A stretch of DNA of 64,000 bases from Henricia sp. BOLD:AAB3569 (GCA_037783545.1 JBBELK010001465.1:124001-188000), one strand, 5' to 3'. Shown: positions 1-14,270, counted from the stretch's first letter. The notes: a model not told the origin generated them from the sequence alone. Numbers and translations are program-made.

Positions 1-3000
1 TGAAATTTCTCTGCCATTTCCCGGCGAAAGTCTGTCAATTTTTTTATGACAAGTGCGCAATATAGAGAGTTTAGGGCATGCAAAATTTGAAGTTCGTCGG
101 AACATTTTTCGACCTCCAAATTTGCCGACGTTTGGACCACACTTTGACCAAATTGCCGAGCCAAACTGCGGTTCGTTAACGACAGTCCGAATGACTGAGC
201 ATGCGCACAACTCAGGAGTACCCCAAAGAGGTGTGTACAGACAGCCACGGTTTGCGTGAGAGCAGTCAGGAAGCCTCAACCCAGTTTTTTTCTAAACTTT
301 GAAATTTCTCTGTTATTTCCCGGCGAAAGTCTGTCAATTTTTTATGACAAGTGCGCAATATAGAGAGTTTAGGGCATGCAAAATTTGAAGTTCGTCGGAA
401 CATTTTTCGACCTCCAAATTTGCCGACGTTTGGACCACACTTTGACCAAATTGCCGAGCCAAACTGCGGTGCGTTAACGACAGTCCGAATGACTGAGCAT
501 GCGCACAACTCAGGAGTACCCCAAAGAGGTGTGTACAGACAGCCACGGTTTGCGTGAGAGCAGTCAGGAAGCCTCAACCCAGTTTGTTTCTAAACTTTGA
601 AATTTCTCTGCCATTTCCCGGCGAAAGTCTGTCAATTTTTTATGACAAGTGCGCAATATAGAGAGTTTAGGGCATGCACAATTTGAAGTTCGTCGGAACA
701 TTTTTCGACCTCCAAATTTGCCGACGTTTGGACCACACTTTGACCAAATTGCCGAGCCAAACTGCGGTGCGTTAACGACAGTCCGAATGACTGAGCATGC
801 GCACAACTCAGGAGTACCCCAAAGAGGTGTGTACAGACAGCCACGGTTTGCGTGAGAGCAGTCAGGAAGCCTCAACCCAGTTTTTTCTAAACTTTGAAAT
901 TTCTCTGCCATTTCCCGGCGAAAGTCTGTCAATTTTTTATGACAAGTGCGCAATATAGAGAGTTTAGGGCATGCAAAATTTGAAGTTCGTCGGAACATTT
1001 TTCGACCTCCAAATTTGCCGACGTTTGGACCACACTTTGACCAAATTACCGAGCCAAACTGCGGTGCGTTAACGACAGTCCGAATGACTGAGCATGCGCA
1101 CAACTCAGGAGTACGCCAAAGAGGTGTGTACAGACAGCCACGGTTTGCGTGAGAGCAGTCAGGAAGCCTCAACCCAGTTTGTTCTAAACTTTGAAATTTC
1201 TCTGCCATTTCCCGGCGAAAGTCTGTCAATTTTTTATGACAAGTGCGCAATACAGAGAGTTTAGGGCATGCAAAATTTGAAGTTCGTCGGAACATTTTTC
1301 GACCTCCAAATTTGCCGACGTTTGGACCACACTTTGACCAAATTGCCGAGCCAAACTGCGGTGAGTTAACGACAGTCCGAATGACTGAGCATGCACACAA
1401 CTCAGGAGTACCCCAAAGAGGTGTGTACAGACAGCCACGGTTTGCGTGAGAGCAGTCAGGAAGCCTCAACCCATTTTTTTCTAAACTTTGAAATTTCTCT
1501 GCCATTTCCCGGCGAAAGTCTGTCAATTTGTTATGACAAGTGCGCAATATAGAGAGTTTAGGGCATGCAAAATTTGAAGTTCGTCGGAACATTTTTCGAC
1601 CTCCAAATTTGCCGACGTTTGGACCACACTTTGATCAAATTGCCGAGCCAAACTGCGGTGCGTTAACGACAGTCCGAATGACTGAGCATGCGCACAACTC
1701 AGGAGTACCCCAAAGAGGTGTGTACAGACAGCCACGGTTTGCGTGAGAGCAGTCAGGAAGCCTCAACCCAGTTTTTTCTAAACTTTGAAATTTCTCTGCC
1801 ATTTCCCGGCGAAAGTCTGTCAATTTTTTATGACAAGTGCGCAATATAGAGAGTTTAGGGCATGCAAAATTTGAAGTTCGTCGGAACATTTTTCGACCTC
1901 CAAATTTGCCGACGTTTGGACCACACTTTGACCAAATTGCCGAGCCGAACTGCGGTTCGTTAACGACAGTCCGAATGACTGAGCATGCGCACAACTCAGG
2001 AGTACCCCAAAGAGGTGTGTACAGACAGCCACGGTTTGCGTGAGAGCAGTCAGGAAGCCTCAACCCAGTTTTTTCTAAACTTTGAAATTTCTCTGCCATT
2101 TCCCGGCGAAAGTCTGTCAATTTTTTATGACAAGTGCGCAATATAGAGAGTTTAGGGCATGCAAAATCTGAAGTTCGTCGGAACATTTTTCGACCTCCAA
2201 ATTTGCCGACGTTTGGACCACACTTTGACCAAATTGCCGAGCCAAACTGCGGTGCGTTAACGACAGTCCGAATGACTGAGCATGCGCACAACTCAGGAGT
2301 ACCCCAAAGAGGTGTGTACAGACAGCCACGGTTTGCGTGAGAGCAGTCAGGAAGCCTCAACCCAGTTTGTTTCTAAACTTTGAAATTTCTCTGCCATTTG
2401 CCGGCGAAAGTCTGTCAATTTTTTATGACAAGTGCGCAATATAGAGAGTTTAGGGCATGCAAAATTTGAAGTTCGTCGGAACATTTTTCGACCTCCAAAT
2501 TTGCCGACGTTTGGACCACACTTTGACCAAATTGCCGAGCCAAACTGCGGTGCGTTAACGACAGTCCGAATGACTGAGCATGCGCACAACTCAGGAGTAC
2601 CCCAAAGAGGTGTGTACAGACAGCCATGGTTTGCGTGAGAGCAGTCAGGAAGCCTCAACCCAGTTTTTTCTAAACTTTGAAATTTCTCTGCCATTTCCCG
2701 GCGAAAGTCTGTCAATTTTTTATGACAAGTGCGCAATATAGAGAGTTTAGGGCATGCAAAATTTGAAGTTCGTCGGAAAATTTTTCGACCTCCAAATTTG
2801 CCGACGTTTGGACCACACTTTGACCAAATTGCCGAGCCAAACTGCAGTGCGTTAACGACAGTCCGAGTGACTGAGCATGCGCACAACTCAGGAGTACCCC
2901 AAAGAGGTGTGTACAGACAGCCACGGTTTGCGTGAGAGCAGTCAGGAAGCCTCAACCCAGTTTTTTCTAAACTTTGAAATTTCTCTGCCATTTCCCGGCG

Positions 3001-6000
3001 AAAGTCTGTCAATTTTTTATGACAAGTGCGCAATATAGAGAGTTTAGGGCATGCAAAATTTGAAGTTCGTCGGAACATTTTTCGACCTCCAAATTTGCCG
3101 ACGTTTGGACCACACTTTGACCAAATTGCCGAGCCAAACTCCGGTGCGTTAACGACAGTCCGAATGACTGAGCATGCGCACAACTCAGGAGTACCCCAAA
3201 GAGGTGTGTACAGACAGCCACGGTTTGCGTGAGAGCAGTCAGGAAGCCTCAACCCAGTTTTTTCTAAACTTTGAAATTTCTCTGCCATTTCCCGGCGAAA
3301 GTCTGTCAATTTTTTATGACAAGTGCGCAATATAGAGAGTTTAGGGCATGCAAAATTTGAAGTTCGTCGGAACATTTTTCGACCTCCAAATTTGCCGACG
3401 TTTGGACCACACTTTGATTAAATTGCCGAGCCAAACTGCGGTGCGTTAACGACAGTCCGAATGACTGAGCATGCGCACAACTCAGGAGTACCCCAAAGAG
3501 GTGTGTACAGACAGCCACGGTTTGCGTGAGAGCAGTCAGGAAGCCTCAACCCAGTTTTTTTCTAAACTTTGAAATTTCTCTGCCATTTCCCGGCGAAAGT
3601 CTGTCAATTTTTTATGACAAGTGCGCAATATAGAGAGTTTAGGGCATGCAAAATTTGAAGTTCGTCGGCACATTTTTCGACCTCCAAATTTGCCGACGTT
3701 TGGACCACACTTTGACCAAATTGCCGAGCCAAACTGCGGTGCGTTAACGACAGTCCGAATGACTGAGCATGCGCACAACTCAGGAGTACCCCAAAGAGGT
3801 GTGTACAGACAGCCACGGTTTGCGTGAGAGCAGTCAGGAAGCCTCAACCCAGTTTTTTCTAAACTTTGAAATTTCTCTGCCATTTCCCGGCGAAAGTCTG
3901 TCAATTTTGTATGACAAGTGCGCAATATAGAGAGTTTAGGGCATGCAAAATTTGAAGTTCGTTGGAACATTTTTCGACCTCCAAATTTGCCGACGTTTGG
4001 ACCACACTTTGACCAAATTGCCGAGCCAAACTGCGGTGCGTTAACGACAGTCCGAATGACTGAGCATGCGCACAACTCAGGAGTACCCCAAAGAGGTGTG
4101 TACAGACAGCCACGGTTTGCGTGAGAGCAGTCAGGAAGCCTCAACCCATTTTTTTCTAAACTTTGAAATTTCTCTGCCAATTCCCGGCGAAAGTCTGTCA
4201 ATTTTTATATGACAAGTGCGCAATATAGAGAGTTTAGGGCATGCAAAATTTGAAGTTCGTCGGAACATTTTTCGACCTCCAAATTTGCCGACGTTTGGAC
4301 CACACTTTGACCAAATTGCCGAGCCAAACTACGGTGCGTTAACGACAGTCCGAATGACTGAGCATGTGCACAACTCAGGAGTACCCCAAAGAGGTGTGTA
4401 CAGACAGCCACGGTTTGCGTGAGAGCAGTCAGGAAGCCTCAACCCAGTTTTTTTCTAAACTTTGAAATTTCTCTGCCATTTCCCGGCGAAAGTCTGTCAA
4501 TTTTGTATGACAAGTGCGCAATATATAGAGTTTAGGGCATGCAAAATTTGAAGTTCGTCGGAACATTTTTCGACCTCCAAATTTGCCGACGTTTGGACCA
4601 CACTTTGACCAAATTGCCGAGCCAAACTGCGGTGCGTTAACGACAGTCCGAATGACTGAGCATGCGCACAACTCAGGAGTACCCCAAAGAGGTGTGTACA
4701 GACAGCCACGGTTTGCGTGAGAGCAGTCAGGAAGCCTCAACCCAGTTTTTTCTAAACTTTGAAATTTCTCTGCCATTTCCCGGCGAAAGTCTGTCAATTT
4801 TGTATGACAAGTGCGCAATATAGAGAGTTTAGGGCATGCAAAATTTGAAGTTCGTCGGAACATTTTTCGACCTCCAAATTTGCCGACGTTTGGACCACAC
4901 TTTGACCAAATTGCCGAGCCAAACTGCGGTGCGTTAACGACAGTCCGAATGACTGAGCATGCGCACAACTCAGGAGTACCCCAAAGAGGTGTGTACAGAC
5001 AGCCACGGTTTGCGTGAGAGCAGTCAGGAAGCCTCAACCCAGTTTTTTCTAAACTTTGAAATTTCTCTGCCATTTCCCGGCGAAAGTCTGTCAATTTGTT
5101 ATGACAAGTGCGCAATATAGAGAGTTTAGGGCATGCAAAATTTGAAGTTCGTCGGAAAATTTTTTCGACCTCCAAATTTGCCGACGTTTGGACCACACTT
5201 TGACCAAATTGCCGAGCCAAACTGCGGTGCGTTAACGACAGTCCGAATGACTGAGCATGCGCACAACTCAGGAGTACCCCAAAGAGGTGTGTACAGACAG
5301 CCACGGTTTGCGTGAGAGCAGTCAGGAAGCCTCAACCCAGTTTTTTCTAAACTTTGAAATTTCTCTGCCATTTCCCGGCGAAAGTCTGTCAATTTTTTTA
5401 TGACAAGTGCGCAATATAGAGAGTTTAGGGCATGCAAAATTTGAAGTTCGTCGGAACATTTTTCGACCTCCAAATTTGCCGACGTTTGGACCACACTTTG
5501 ACCAAATTGCCCAGCCAAACTGCGGTGCGTTAACGACAGTCCGAATGACTGAGCATGCGCACAACTCAGGAGTACCCCCAAAGAGGTGTGTACAGACAGC
5601 CACGGTTTGCGTGAGAGCAGTCAGGAAGCCTCAACCCATTTTTTTCTAAACTTTGAAATTTCTCTGCCATTTCCCGGCGAAAGTCTGTCAATTTGTTATG
5701 ACAAGTGCGCAATATAGAGAGTTTAGGGCATGCAAAATTTGAAGTTCGTCGGAACATTTTTCGACCTCCAAATTTGCCGACGTTTGGACCACTCTTTGAC
5801 CAAATTGCCGAGCCAAACTGCGGTGCGTTAACGACAGTCCGAATGACTGAGCATGCGCACAACTCAGGAGTACCCCAAAGAGGTGTGTACAGACAGCCAC
5901 GGTTTGCGTGAGAGCAGTCAGGAAGCCTCAACCCAGTTTTTTCTAAACTTTGAAATTTCTCTGCCATTTCCCGGCGAAAGTATGTCAATTTGTTATGACA

Positions 6001-9000
6001 AGTGCGCAATATAGAGAGTTTAGGGCATGCAAAATTTGAAGTTCGTCGGAACATTTTTCGACCTCCAAATTTGCCGACGTTTGGACCACACTTTGACCAA
6101 ATTGCCGAGCCAAACTGCGGTGCGTTAACGACAGTCCGAATGACTGAGCATGCGCACAACTCAGGAGTACCCCAAAGAGGTGTGTACAGACAGCCACGGT
6201 TTGAGTGAGAGCAGTCAGAAAGCCTCAACCCAGTTTTTTCTAAACTTTGAAATTTCTCTGCCATTTCCCGGCGAAAGTCTGTCAATTTTTTATGACAAGT
6301 GCGCAATATAGAGAGTTTAGGGCATGCAAAATTTGAAGTTCGTCGGAACATTTTTCGACCTCCAAATTTGCCGACGTTTGGACCACACTTTGACCAAATT
6401 GCCGAGCCAAACTGCGGTGCGTTAACGACAGTCCGAATGACTGAGCATGCGCACAACTCGGGAGTACCCCAAAGAGGTGTGTACAGACAGCCACGGTTTG
6501 CGTGAGAGCAGTCAGGAAGCCTCAACCCAGTTTTTTCTAAACTTTGAAATTTCTCTGCCATTTCCCGGCGAAAGTCTGTCAATTTTTTATGACAAGTGCG
6601 CAATATAAAGAGTTTAGGGCATGCAAAATTTGAAGTTCGTCGGAACATTTTTCGACCTCCAAATTTGCCGACGTTTGGACCACACTTTGACCAAATTGCC
6701 GAGCCAAACTGCGGTGCGTTAACGACAGTCCGAATGACTGAGCATGCGCACAACTCAGGAGTACCCCAAAGAGGTGTGTACAGACAGCCACGGTTTGCGT
6801 GAGAGCAGTCAGGAAGCCTCAACCCAGTTTTTTCTAAACTTTGAAATTTCTCTGCCATTTCCCGGCGAAAGTCTGTCAATTTCTTATGACAAGTGCGCAA
6901 TATAGAGAGTTTAGGGCATGCAAAATTTGAAGTTCGTCGGAACATTTTTCGACCTCCAAATTTGCCGACGTTTGGACCACACTTTGACCAAATTGCCGAG
7001 CCAAACTGCGGTGCGTTAACGACAGTCCGAATGACTGAGCATGCGCACAACTCAGGAGTACCCCAAAGAGGTGTGTACAGACAGCCACGGTTTGCGTGAG
7101 AGCAGTCAGGAAGCCTCAACCCAGTTTTTTCTAAACTTTGAAATTTCTCTGCCATTTCCCGGCGAAAGTCTGTCAATTTTTTATGACAAGTGCGCAATAT
7201 AGAGAGTTTAGGGCATGCAAAATTTGAAGTTCGTCGGAACATTTTTCTACCTCCAAATTTGCCGACGTTTGGACCACACTTTGACCAAATTGCCGAGCCA
7301 AACTGCGGTGCGTTAACGACAGTCCGAATGACTGAGCATGCGCACAACTCAGGAGTACCCCAAAGAGGTGTGTACAGACAGCCACGGTTTGCGTGAGAGC
7401 AGTCAGGAAGCCTCAACCCAGTTTTTTCTAAACTTTGAAATTTCTCTGCCATTTCCCTGCGAAAGTCTGTCAATTTCTTATGACAAGTGCGCAATATAGA
7501 GAGTTTAGGGCATGCAAAATTTGAAGTTCGTCGGAACATTTTTCGACCTCCAAATTTGCCGACGTTTGGACCACACTTTGACCAAATTGCCGAGCCAAAC
7601 TGCGGTGCGTTAACGACAGTCCGAATGACTGAGCATGCGCACAACTCAGGAGTACCCCAAAGAGGTGTGTACAGACAGCCACGGTTTGCGTGAGAGCAGT
7701 CAGGAAGCCTCAACCCAGTTTTTTCTAAACTTTGAAATTTCTCTGCCATTTCCCGGCGAAAGTCTGTCAATTTTTTATGACAAGTGCGCAATATAGAGAG
7801 TTTAGGGCATGCAAAATTTGAAGTTCGTCGGAACATTTTTCGACCTCCAAATTTGCCGACGTTTGGACCACACTTTGACCAAATTGCCGAGCCAAACTGC
7901 GGTGCGTTAACGACAGTCCGAATGACTGAGCATGCGCACAACTCAGGAGTACCCCAAAGAGGTGTGTACAGACAGCCACGGTTTGCGTGAGAGCAGTCAG
8001 GAAGCCTCAACCCAGTTTTTTCTAAACTTTGAAATTTCTCTGCCATTTCCCGTCGAAAGTCTGTCAATTTTTTATGACAAGTGCGCAATATAGAGAGTTT
8101 AGGGCATGCAAAATTTGAAGTTCGTCGGAACATTTTTCGACCTCCAAATTTGCCGACGTTTGGACCACACTTTGACCAAATTGCCGAGCCAAACTGCGGT
8201 GCGTTAACGACAGTCCGAATGACTGAGCATGCGCACAACTCAGGAGTACCCCAAAGAGGTGTGTACAGACAGCCACGGTTTGCGTGAGAGCAGTCAGGAA
8301 GCCTCAACCCAGTTTTTTCTAAACTTTGAAATTTCTCTGCCATTTCCCGGCGAAAGTCTGTCAATTTCTTATGACAAGTGCGCAATATAGAGAGTTTAGG
8401 GCATGCAAAATTTGAAGTTCGTCGGAACATTTTTCGACCTCCAAATTTGCCGACGTTTGGACCACACTTTGACCAAGTTGCCGAGCCAAACTGCGGTGCG
8501 TTAACGACAGTCCGAATGACTGAGCATGCGCACAACTCAGGAGTACCCCAAAGAGGTGTGTACAGACAGCCACGGTTTGCGTGAGAGCAGTCAGGAAGCC
8601 TCAACCCAGTTTTTTCTAAACTTTGAAATTTCTCTGCCATTTCCCGGCGAAAGTCTGTAAATAGTTTATGACAAATGCGCAATATAGAGAGTTTAGGGCA
8701 TGCACAATTTGAAGTTCGTCGGAACATTTTTCGACCTCCAAATTTGCCGACGTTTGGACCACACTTTGACCAAATTGCCGAGCCAAACTGCGGTGCGTTA
8801 ACGACAGTCCGAATGACTGAGCATGCGCACAACTCAGGAGTACCCCAAAGAGGTGTGTACAGACAGCCACGGTTTGCGTGAGAGCAGTCAGGAAGCCTCA
8901 ACCCAGTTTTTTCTAAACTTTGAAATTTCTCTGCCATTTCCCGGCGAAAGTCTGTCAATTTTTTATGACAAGTGCGCAATATAGAGAGTTTAGGGCATGC

Positions 9001-9220
9001 AAAATTTGAAGTTCGTCGGAACATTTTTCGACCTCCAATTTTGCCGACGTTTGGACCACACTTTGACCAAATTGCCGAGCCAAACTGCGGTGCGTTAACG
9101 ACAGTCCGAATGACTGAGCATGCGCACAACTCAGGAGTACCCCAAAGAGGTGTGTACAGACAGCCACGGTTTGCGTGAGAGCAGTCAGGAAGCCTCAACC
9201 CAGTTTTTTTCTAAACTTTG

Positions 9221-12200
9221 AAATTTCTCTGCCATTTCCCGGCGAAAGTCTGTCAATTTTTTATGACAAGTGCGCAATATAGAGAGTTTAGGGCATGCAA
9301 AATTTGAAGTTCGTCGGAACATTTTTCGACCTCCAAATTTGCCGACGTTTGGACCACACTTTGACCAAATTGCCGAGCCAAACTGCGGTGCGTTAACGAC
9401 AGTCCGAATGACTGAGCATGCGCACAACTCAGGAGTACCCCAAAGAGGTGTGTACAGACAGCCACGGTTTGCGTGAGAGCAGTCAGGAAGCCTCAACCCA
9501 GTTTTTTCTAAACTTTGAAATTTCTCTGCCATTTCCCGGCGAAAGTCTGTCAATTTTTTATGACAAGTGCGCAATATAGAGAGTTTAGGGCATGCAAAAT
9601 TTGAAGTTCGTCGGAACATTTTTCGACCTCCAAATTTGCCGACGTTTGGACCACACTTTGACCAAATTGCCGAGCCAAACTGCGGTGCGTTAACGACAGT
9701 CCGAATGACTGAGCATGCGCACAACTCAGGAGTACCCCAAAGAGGTGTGTACAGACAGCCACGGTTTGCGTGAGAGCAGTCAGGAAGCCTCAACCCAGTT
9801 TTTTCTAAACTTTGAAATTTCTCTGCCATTTCCCGGCGAAAGTCTGTCAATTTTTTATGACAAGTGCGCAATATAGAGAGTTTAGGGCATGCAAAATTTG
9901 AAGTTCGTCGGAACATTTTTCGACCTCCAAATTTGCCGACGTTTGGACCACACTTTGACCAAATTTCCGAGCCAAACTGCGGTGCGTTAACGACAGTCCG
10001 AATGACTGAGCATGCGCACAACTCAGGAGTACCCCAAAGAGGTGTGTACAGACAGCCACGGTTTGCGTGAGAGCAGTCAGGAAGCCTCAACCCAGTTTTT
10101 TTCTAAACTTTGAAATTTCTCTGCCATTTCCCGGCGAAAGTCTGTCAATTTCTTATGACAAGTGCGCAATATAGAGAGTTTAGGGCATGCAAAATTTGAA
10201 GTTCGTCGGAACATTTTTCGACCTCCAAATTTGCCGACGTTTGGACCACACTTTGACCAAATTGCCGAGCCAAACTGCGGTGCGTTAACGACAGTCCGAA
10301 TGACTGAGCATGCGCACAACTCAGGAGTACCCCAAAGAGGTGTGTACAGACAGCCACGGTTTGCGTGAGAGCAGTCAGGAAGCCTCAACCCAGTTTTTTC
10401 TAAACTTTGAAATTTCTCTGCCATTTCCCGGCGAAAGTCTGTCAATTTTTTATGACAAGTGCGCAATATAGAGAGTTTAGGGCATGCAAAATTTGAAGTT
10501 CGTCGGAAAATTTTTCGACCTCCAAATTTGCCGACGTTTGGACCACACTTTGACCAAATTGCCGAGCCAAACTGCGGTGCGTTAACGACAGTCCGAATGA
10601 CTGAGCATGCGCACAACTCAGGAGTACCCCAAAGAGGTGTGTACAGACAGCCACGGTTTGCGTGAGAGCAGTCAGGAAGCCTCAACCCATTTTTTTCTAA
10701 ACTTTGAAATTTCTCTGCCATTTCCTGGCGAAAGTCTGTCAATTTCTTATGACAAGTGCGCAATATAGAGAGTTTAGGGCATGCAAAATTTGAAGTTCGT
10801 CGGAACATTTTTCGACCTCCAAATTTGCCGACGTTTGGACCACACTTTGACCAAGTTGCCGAGCCAAACTGCGGTGCGTTAACGACAGTCCGAATGACTG
10901 AGCATGCGCACAACTCAGGAGTACCCCAAAGAGGTGTGTACAGACAGCCACGGTTTGCGTGAGAGCAGTCAGGAAGCCTCAACCCAGTTTTTTTCTAAAC
11001 TTTGAAATTTCTCTGCCATTTCCCGGCGAAAGTCTGTCAATTGTTTATGACAAGTGCGCAATATAGAGAGTTTAGGGCATGCAAAATTTGAAGTTCGTCG
11101 GAACATTTTTCGACCTCCAAATTTGCCGACGTTTGGACCACACTTTGACCAAATTGCCGAGCCAAACTGCGGTGCGTTAACGACAGTCCGAATGACTGAG
11201 CATGCGCACAACTCAGGAGTACCCCAAAGAGGTGTGTACAGACAGCCACGGTTTGCGTGAGAGCAGTCAGGAAGCCTCAACCCAGTTTTTTCTGAACTTT
11301 GAAATTTCTCTGCCATTTCCCGGCGAAAGTCTGTCAATTTTTTATGACAAGTGCGCAATATAGAGAGTTTAGGGCATGCAAAATTTGAAGTTCGTCGGAA
11401 CATTTTTCGACCTCCAAATTTGCCGACGTTTGGACCACACTTTGACCAAATTGCCGAGCCAAACTGCGGTGCGTTAACGACAGTCCGAATGACTGAGCAT
11501 GCGCACAACTCAGGAGTACCCCAAAGAGGTGTGTACAGACAGCCACGGTTTGCGTGAGAGCAGTCAGGAAGCCTCAACCCAGTTTTTTCTAAACTTTGAA
11601 ATTTCTCTGCCATTTCCCGGCGAAAGTCTGTCAATTTTTTATGACAAGTGCGCAATATAGAGAGTTTAGGGCATGCAAAATTTGAAGTTCGTCGGAACAT
11701 TTTTCGACCTCCAAATTTGCCGACGTTTGGACCACACTTTGACCAAATTTCCGAGCCAAACTGCGGTGCGTTAACGACAGTCCGAATGACTGAGCATGCG
11801 CACAACCCAGGAGTACCCCAAAGAGGTGTGTACAGACAGCCACGGTTTGCGTGAGAGCAGTCAGGAAGCCTCAACCCAGTTTTTTCTAAACTTTGAAATT
11901 TCTCTGCCATTTCCCGGCGAAAGTCTGTCAATTTTTTATGACAAGTGCGCAATATAGAGAGTTTAGGGCATGCAAAATTTGAAGTTCGTCGGAACATTTT
12001 TCGACCTCCAAATTTGCCGACGTTTGGACCACACTTTGACCAAATTGCCGAGCCAAACTGCGGTGCGTTAACGACAGTCCGAATGACTGAGCATGCGCAC
12101 AACTCAGGAGTACCCCAAAGAGGTGTGTACAGACAGCCACGGTTTGCGTGAGAGCAGTCAGGAAGCCTCAACCCAGTTTTTTCTAAACTTTGAAATTTCT

Positions 12201-14270
12201 CTGCCATTTCCCGGCGAAAGTCTGTCAATTTTTTATGACAAGTGCGCAATATAGAGAGTTTAGGGCATGCAAAATTTGAAGTTCGTCGGAAAATTTTTCG
12301 ACCTCCAAATTTGCCGACGTTTGGACCACACTTTGACCAAATTGCCGAGCCAAACTGCGGTGCGTTAACGACAGTCCGAATGACTGAGCATGCGCACAAC
12401 TCAGGAGTACCCCAAAGAGGTGTGTACAGACAGCCACGGTTTGCGTGAGAGCAGTCAGGAAGCCTCAACCCATTTTTTTCTAAACTTTGAAATTTCTCTG
12501 CCATTTCCTGGCGAAAGTCTGTCAATTTCTTATGACAAGTGCGCAATATAGAGAGTTTAGGGCATGCAAAATTTGAAGTTCGTCGGAACATTTTTCGACC
12601 TCCAAATTTGCCGACGTTTGGACCACACTTTGACCAAGTTGCCGAGCCAAACTGCGGTGCGTTAACGACAGTCCGAATGACTGAGCATGCGCACAACTCA
12701 GGAGTACCCCAAAGAGGTGTGTACAGACAGCCACGGTTTGCGTGAGAGCAGTCAGGAAGCCTCAACCCAGTTTTTTTCTAAACTTTGAAATTTCTCTGCC
12801 ATTTCCCGGCGAAAGTCTGTCAATTGTTTATGACAAGTGCGCAATATAGAGAGTTTAGGGCATGCAAAATTTGAAGTTCGTCGGAACATTTTTCGACCTC
12901 CAAATTTGCCGACGTTTGGACCACACTTTGACCAAATTGCCGAGCCAAACTGCGGTGCGTTAACGACAGTCCGAATGACTGAGCATGCGCACAACTCAGG
13001 AGTACCCCAAAGAGGTGTGTACAGACAGCCACGGTTTGCGTGAGAGCAGTCAGGAAGCCTCAACCCAGTTTTTTCTGAACTTTGAAATTTCTCTGCCATT
13101 TCCCGGCGAAAGTCTGTCAATTTTTTATGACAAGTGCGCAATATAGAGAGTTTAGGGCATGCAAAATTTGAAGTTCGTCGGAACATTTTTCGACCTCCAA
13201 ATTTGCCGACGTTTGGACCACACTTTGACCAAATTGCCGAGCCAAACTGCGGTGCGTTAACGACAGTCCGAATGACTGAGCATGCGCACAACTCAGGAGT
13301 ACCCCAAAGAGGTGTGTACAGACAGCCACGGTTTGCGTGAGAGCAGTCAGGAAGCCTCAACCCAGTTTTTTCTAAACTTTGAAATTTCTCTGCCATTTCC
13401 CGGCGAAAGTCTGTCAATTTTTTATGACAAGTGCGCAATATAGAGAGTTTAGGGCATGCAAAATTTGAAGTTCGTCGGAACATTTTTCGACCTCCAAATT
13501 TGCCGACGTTTGGACCACACTTTGACCAAATTTCCGAGCCAAACTGCGGTGCGTTAACGACAGTCCGAATGACTGAGCATGCGCACAACCCAGGAGTACC
13601 CCAAAGAGGTGTGTACAGACAGCCACGGTTTGCGTGAGAGCAGTCAGGAAGCCTCAACCCAGTTTTTTCTAAACTTTGAAATTTCTCTGCCATTTCCCGG
13701 CGAAAGTCTGTCAATTTTTTATGACAAGTGCGCAATATAGAGAGTTTAGGGCATGCAAAATTTGAAGTTCGTCGGAACATTTTTCGACCTCCAAATTTGC
13801 CGACGTTTGGACCACACTTTGACCAAATTGCCGAGCCAAACTGCGGTGCGTTAACGACAGTCCGAATGACTGAGCATGCGCACAACTCAGGAGTACCCCA
13901 AAGAGGTGTGTAGAGACAGCCACGGTTTGCGTGAGAGCAGTCAGGAAGCCTCAACCCAGTTTTTTCTAAACTTTGAAATTCCTCTGCCATTTCCCGGCGA
14001 AAGTCTGTCAATTTCTTATGACAAGTGCGCAATATAGAGAGTTTAGGGCATGCAAAATTTGAAGTTCGTCGGAACATTTTTCGACCTCCAAATTTGCCGA
14101 CGTTTGGACCACACTTTGACCAAGTTGCCGAGCCAAACTGCGGTGCGTTAACGACAGTCCGAATGACTGAGCATGCGCACAACTCAGGAGTACCCCAAAG
14201 AGGTGTGTACAGACAGCCACGGTTTGCGTGAGAGCAGTCAGGAAGCCTCAACCCAGTTTTTTCTAAACTT
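9221..14270 (+). repeat. Six-monomer higher-order repeat (about 1783 bp), three copies
   Basis: Rare variants recur in the same order at 1783-1784 bp. AAATTTCCGAG occurs near 9964, 11748 and 13531; GGAAAATTTTTCG near 10505 and 12288; CCAAGTTGCCGAG near 10853, 12636 and, shifted, 14120; TTTTCTGAAC near 11291 and 13074; CACAACCCAGG near 11813 and 13587. The third copy lacks the monomer carrying GGAAAATTTT, so it is five monomers long. Outer boundaries are approximate, because flanking monomers are close to consensus. This is the signature of unequal exchange acting on a block of six monomers. Confidence 0.85.
9516..9812 (+). repeat. Representative consensus monomer of the 297-bp satellite
   Basis: This copy matches the commonest base at every position I compared. 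I counted 138 G+C of 297 (about 46%). Landmarks: T6 run at 9554-9559 (length and sequence variable between copies), GCATGC at 9590-9595 and 9713-9718, a short inverted repeat GTTC-GTCG-GAAC at 9606-9617, GTTAAC at 9689-9694, and a second T6 run at 9799-9804. Two similar strings, CCAAATTTGCCGA and CCAAATTGCCGA, lie about 33 bp apart, and the second contains the insertion point (between 9671 and 9672) used by all inserts in the window. One minus-strand frame has no stop codon across the unit. The start point chosen here (TGAAATTT) is arbitrary because the repeat is circularly permutable. Confidence 0.95.

Noticed and set aside
13905-13925. Variant GTGTAGAGACAG as a functional change
   Set aside because: A single private substitution in one monomer that only shortens a spurious plus-strand frame; comparable singletons are common in the array.
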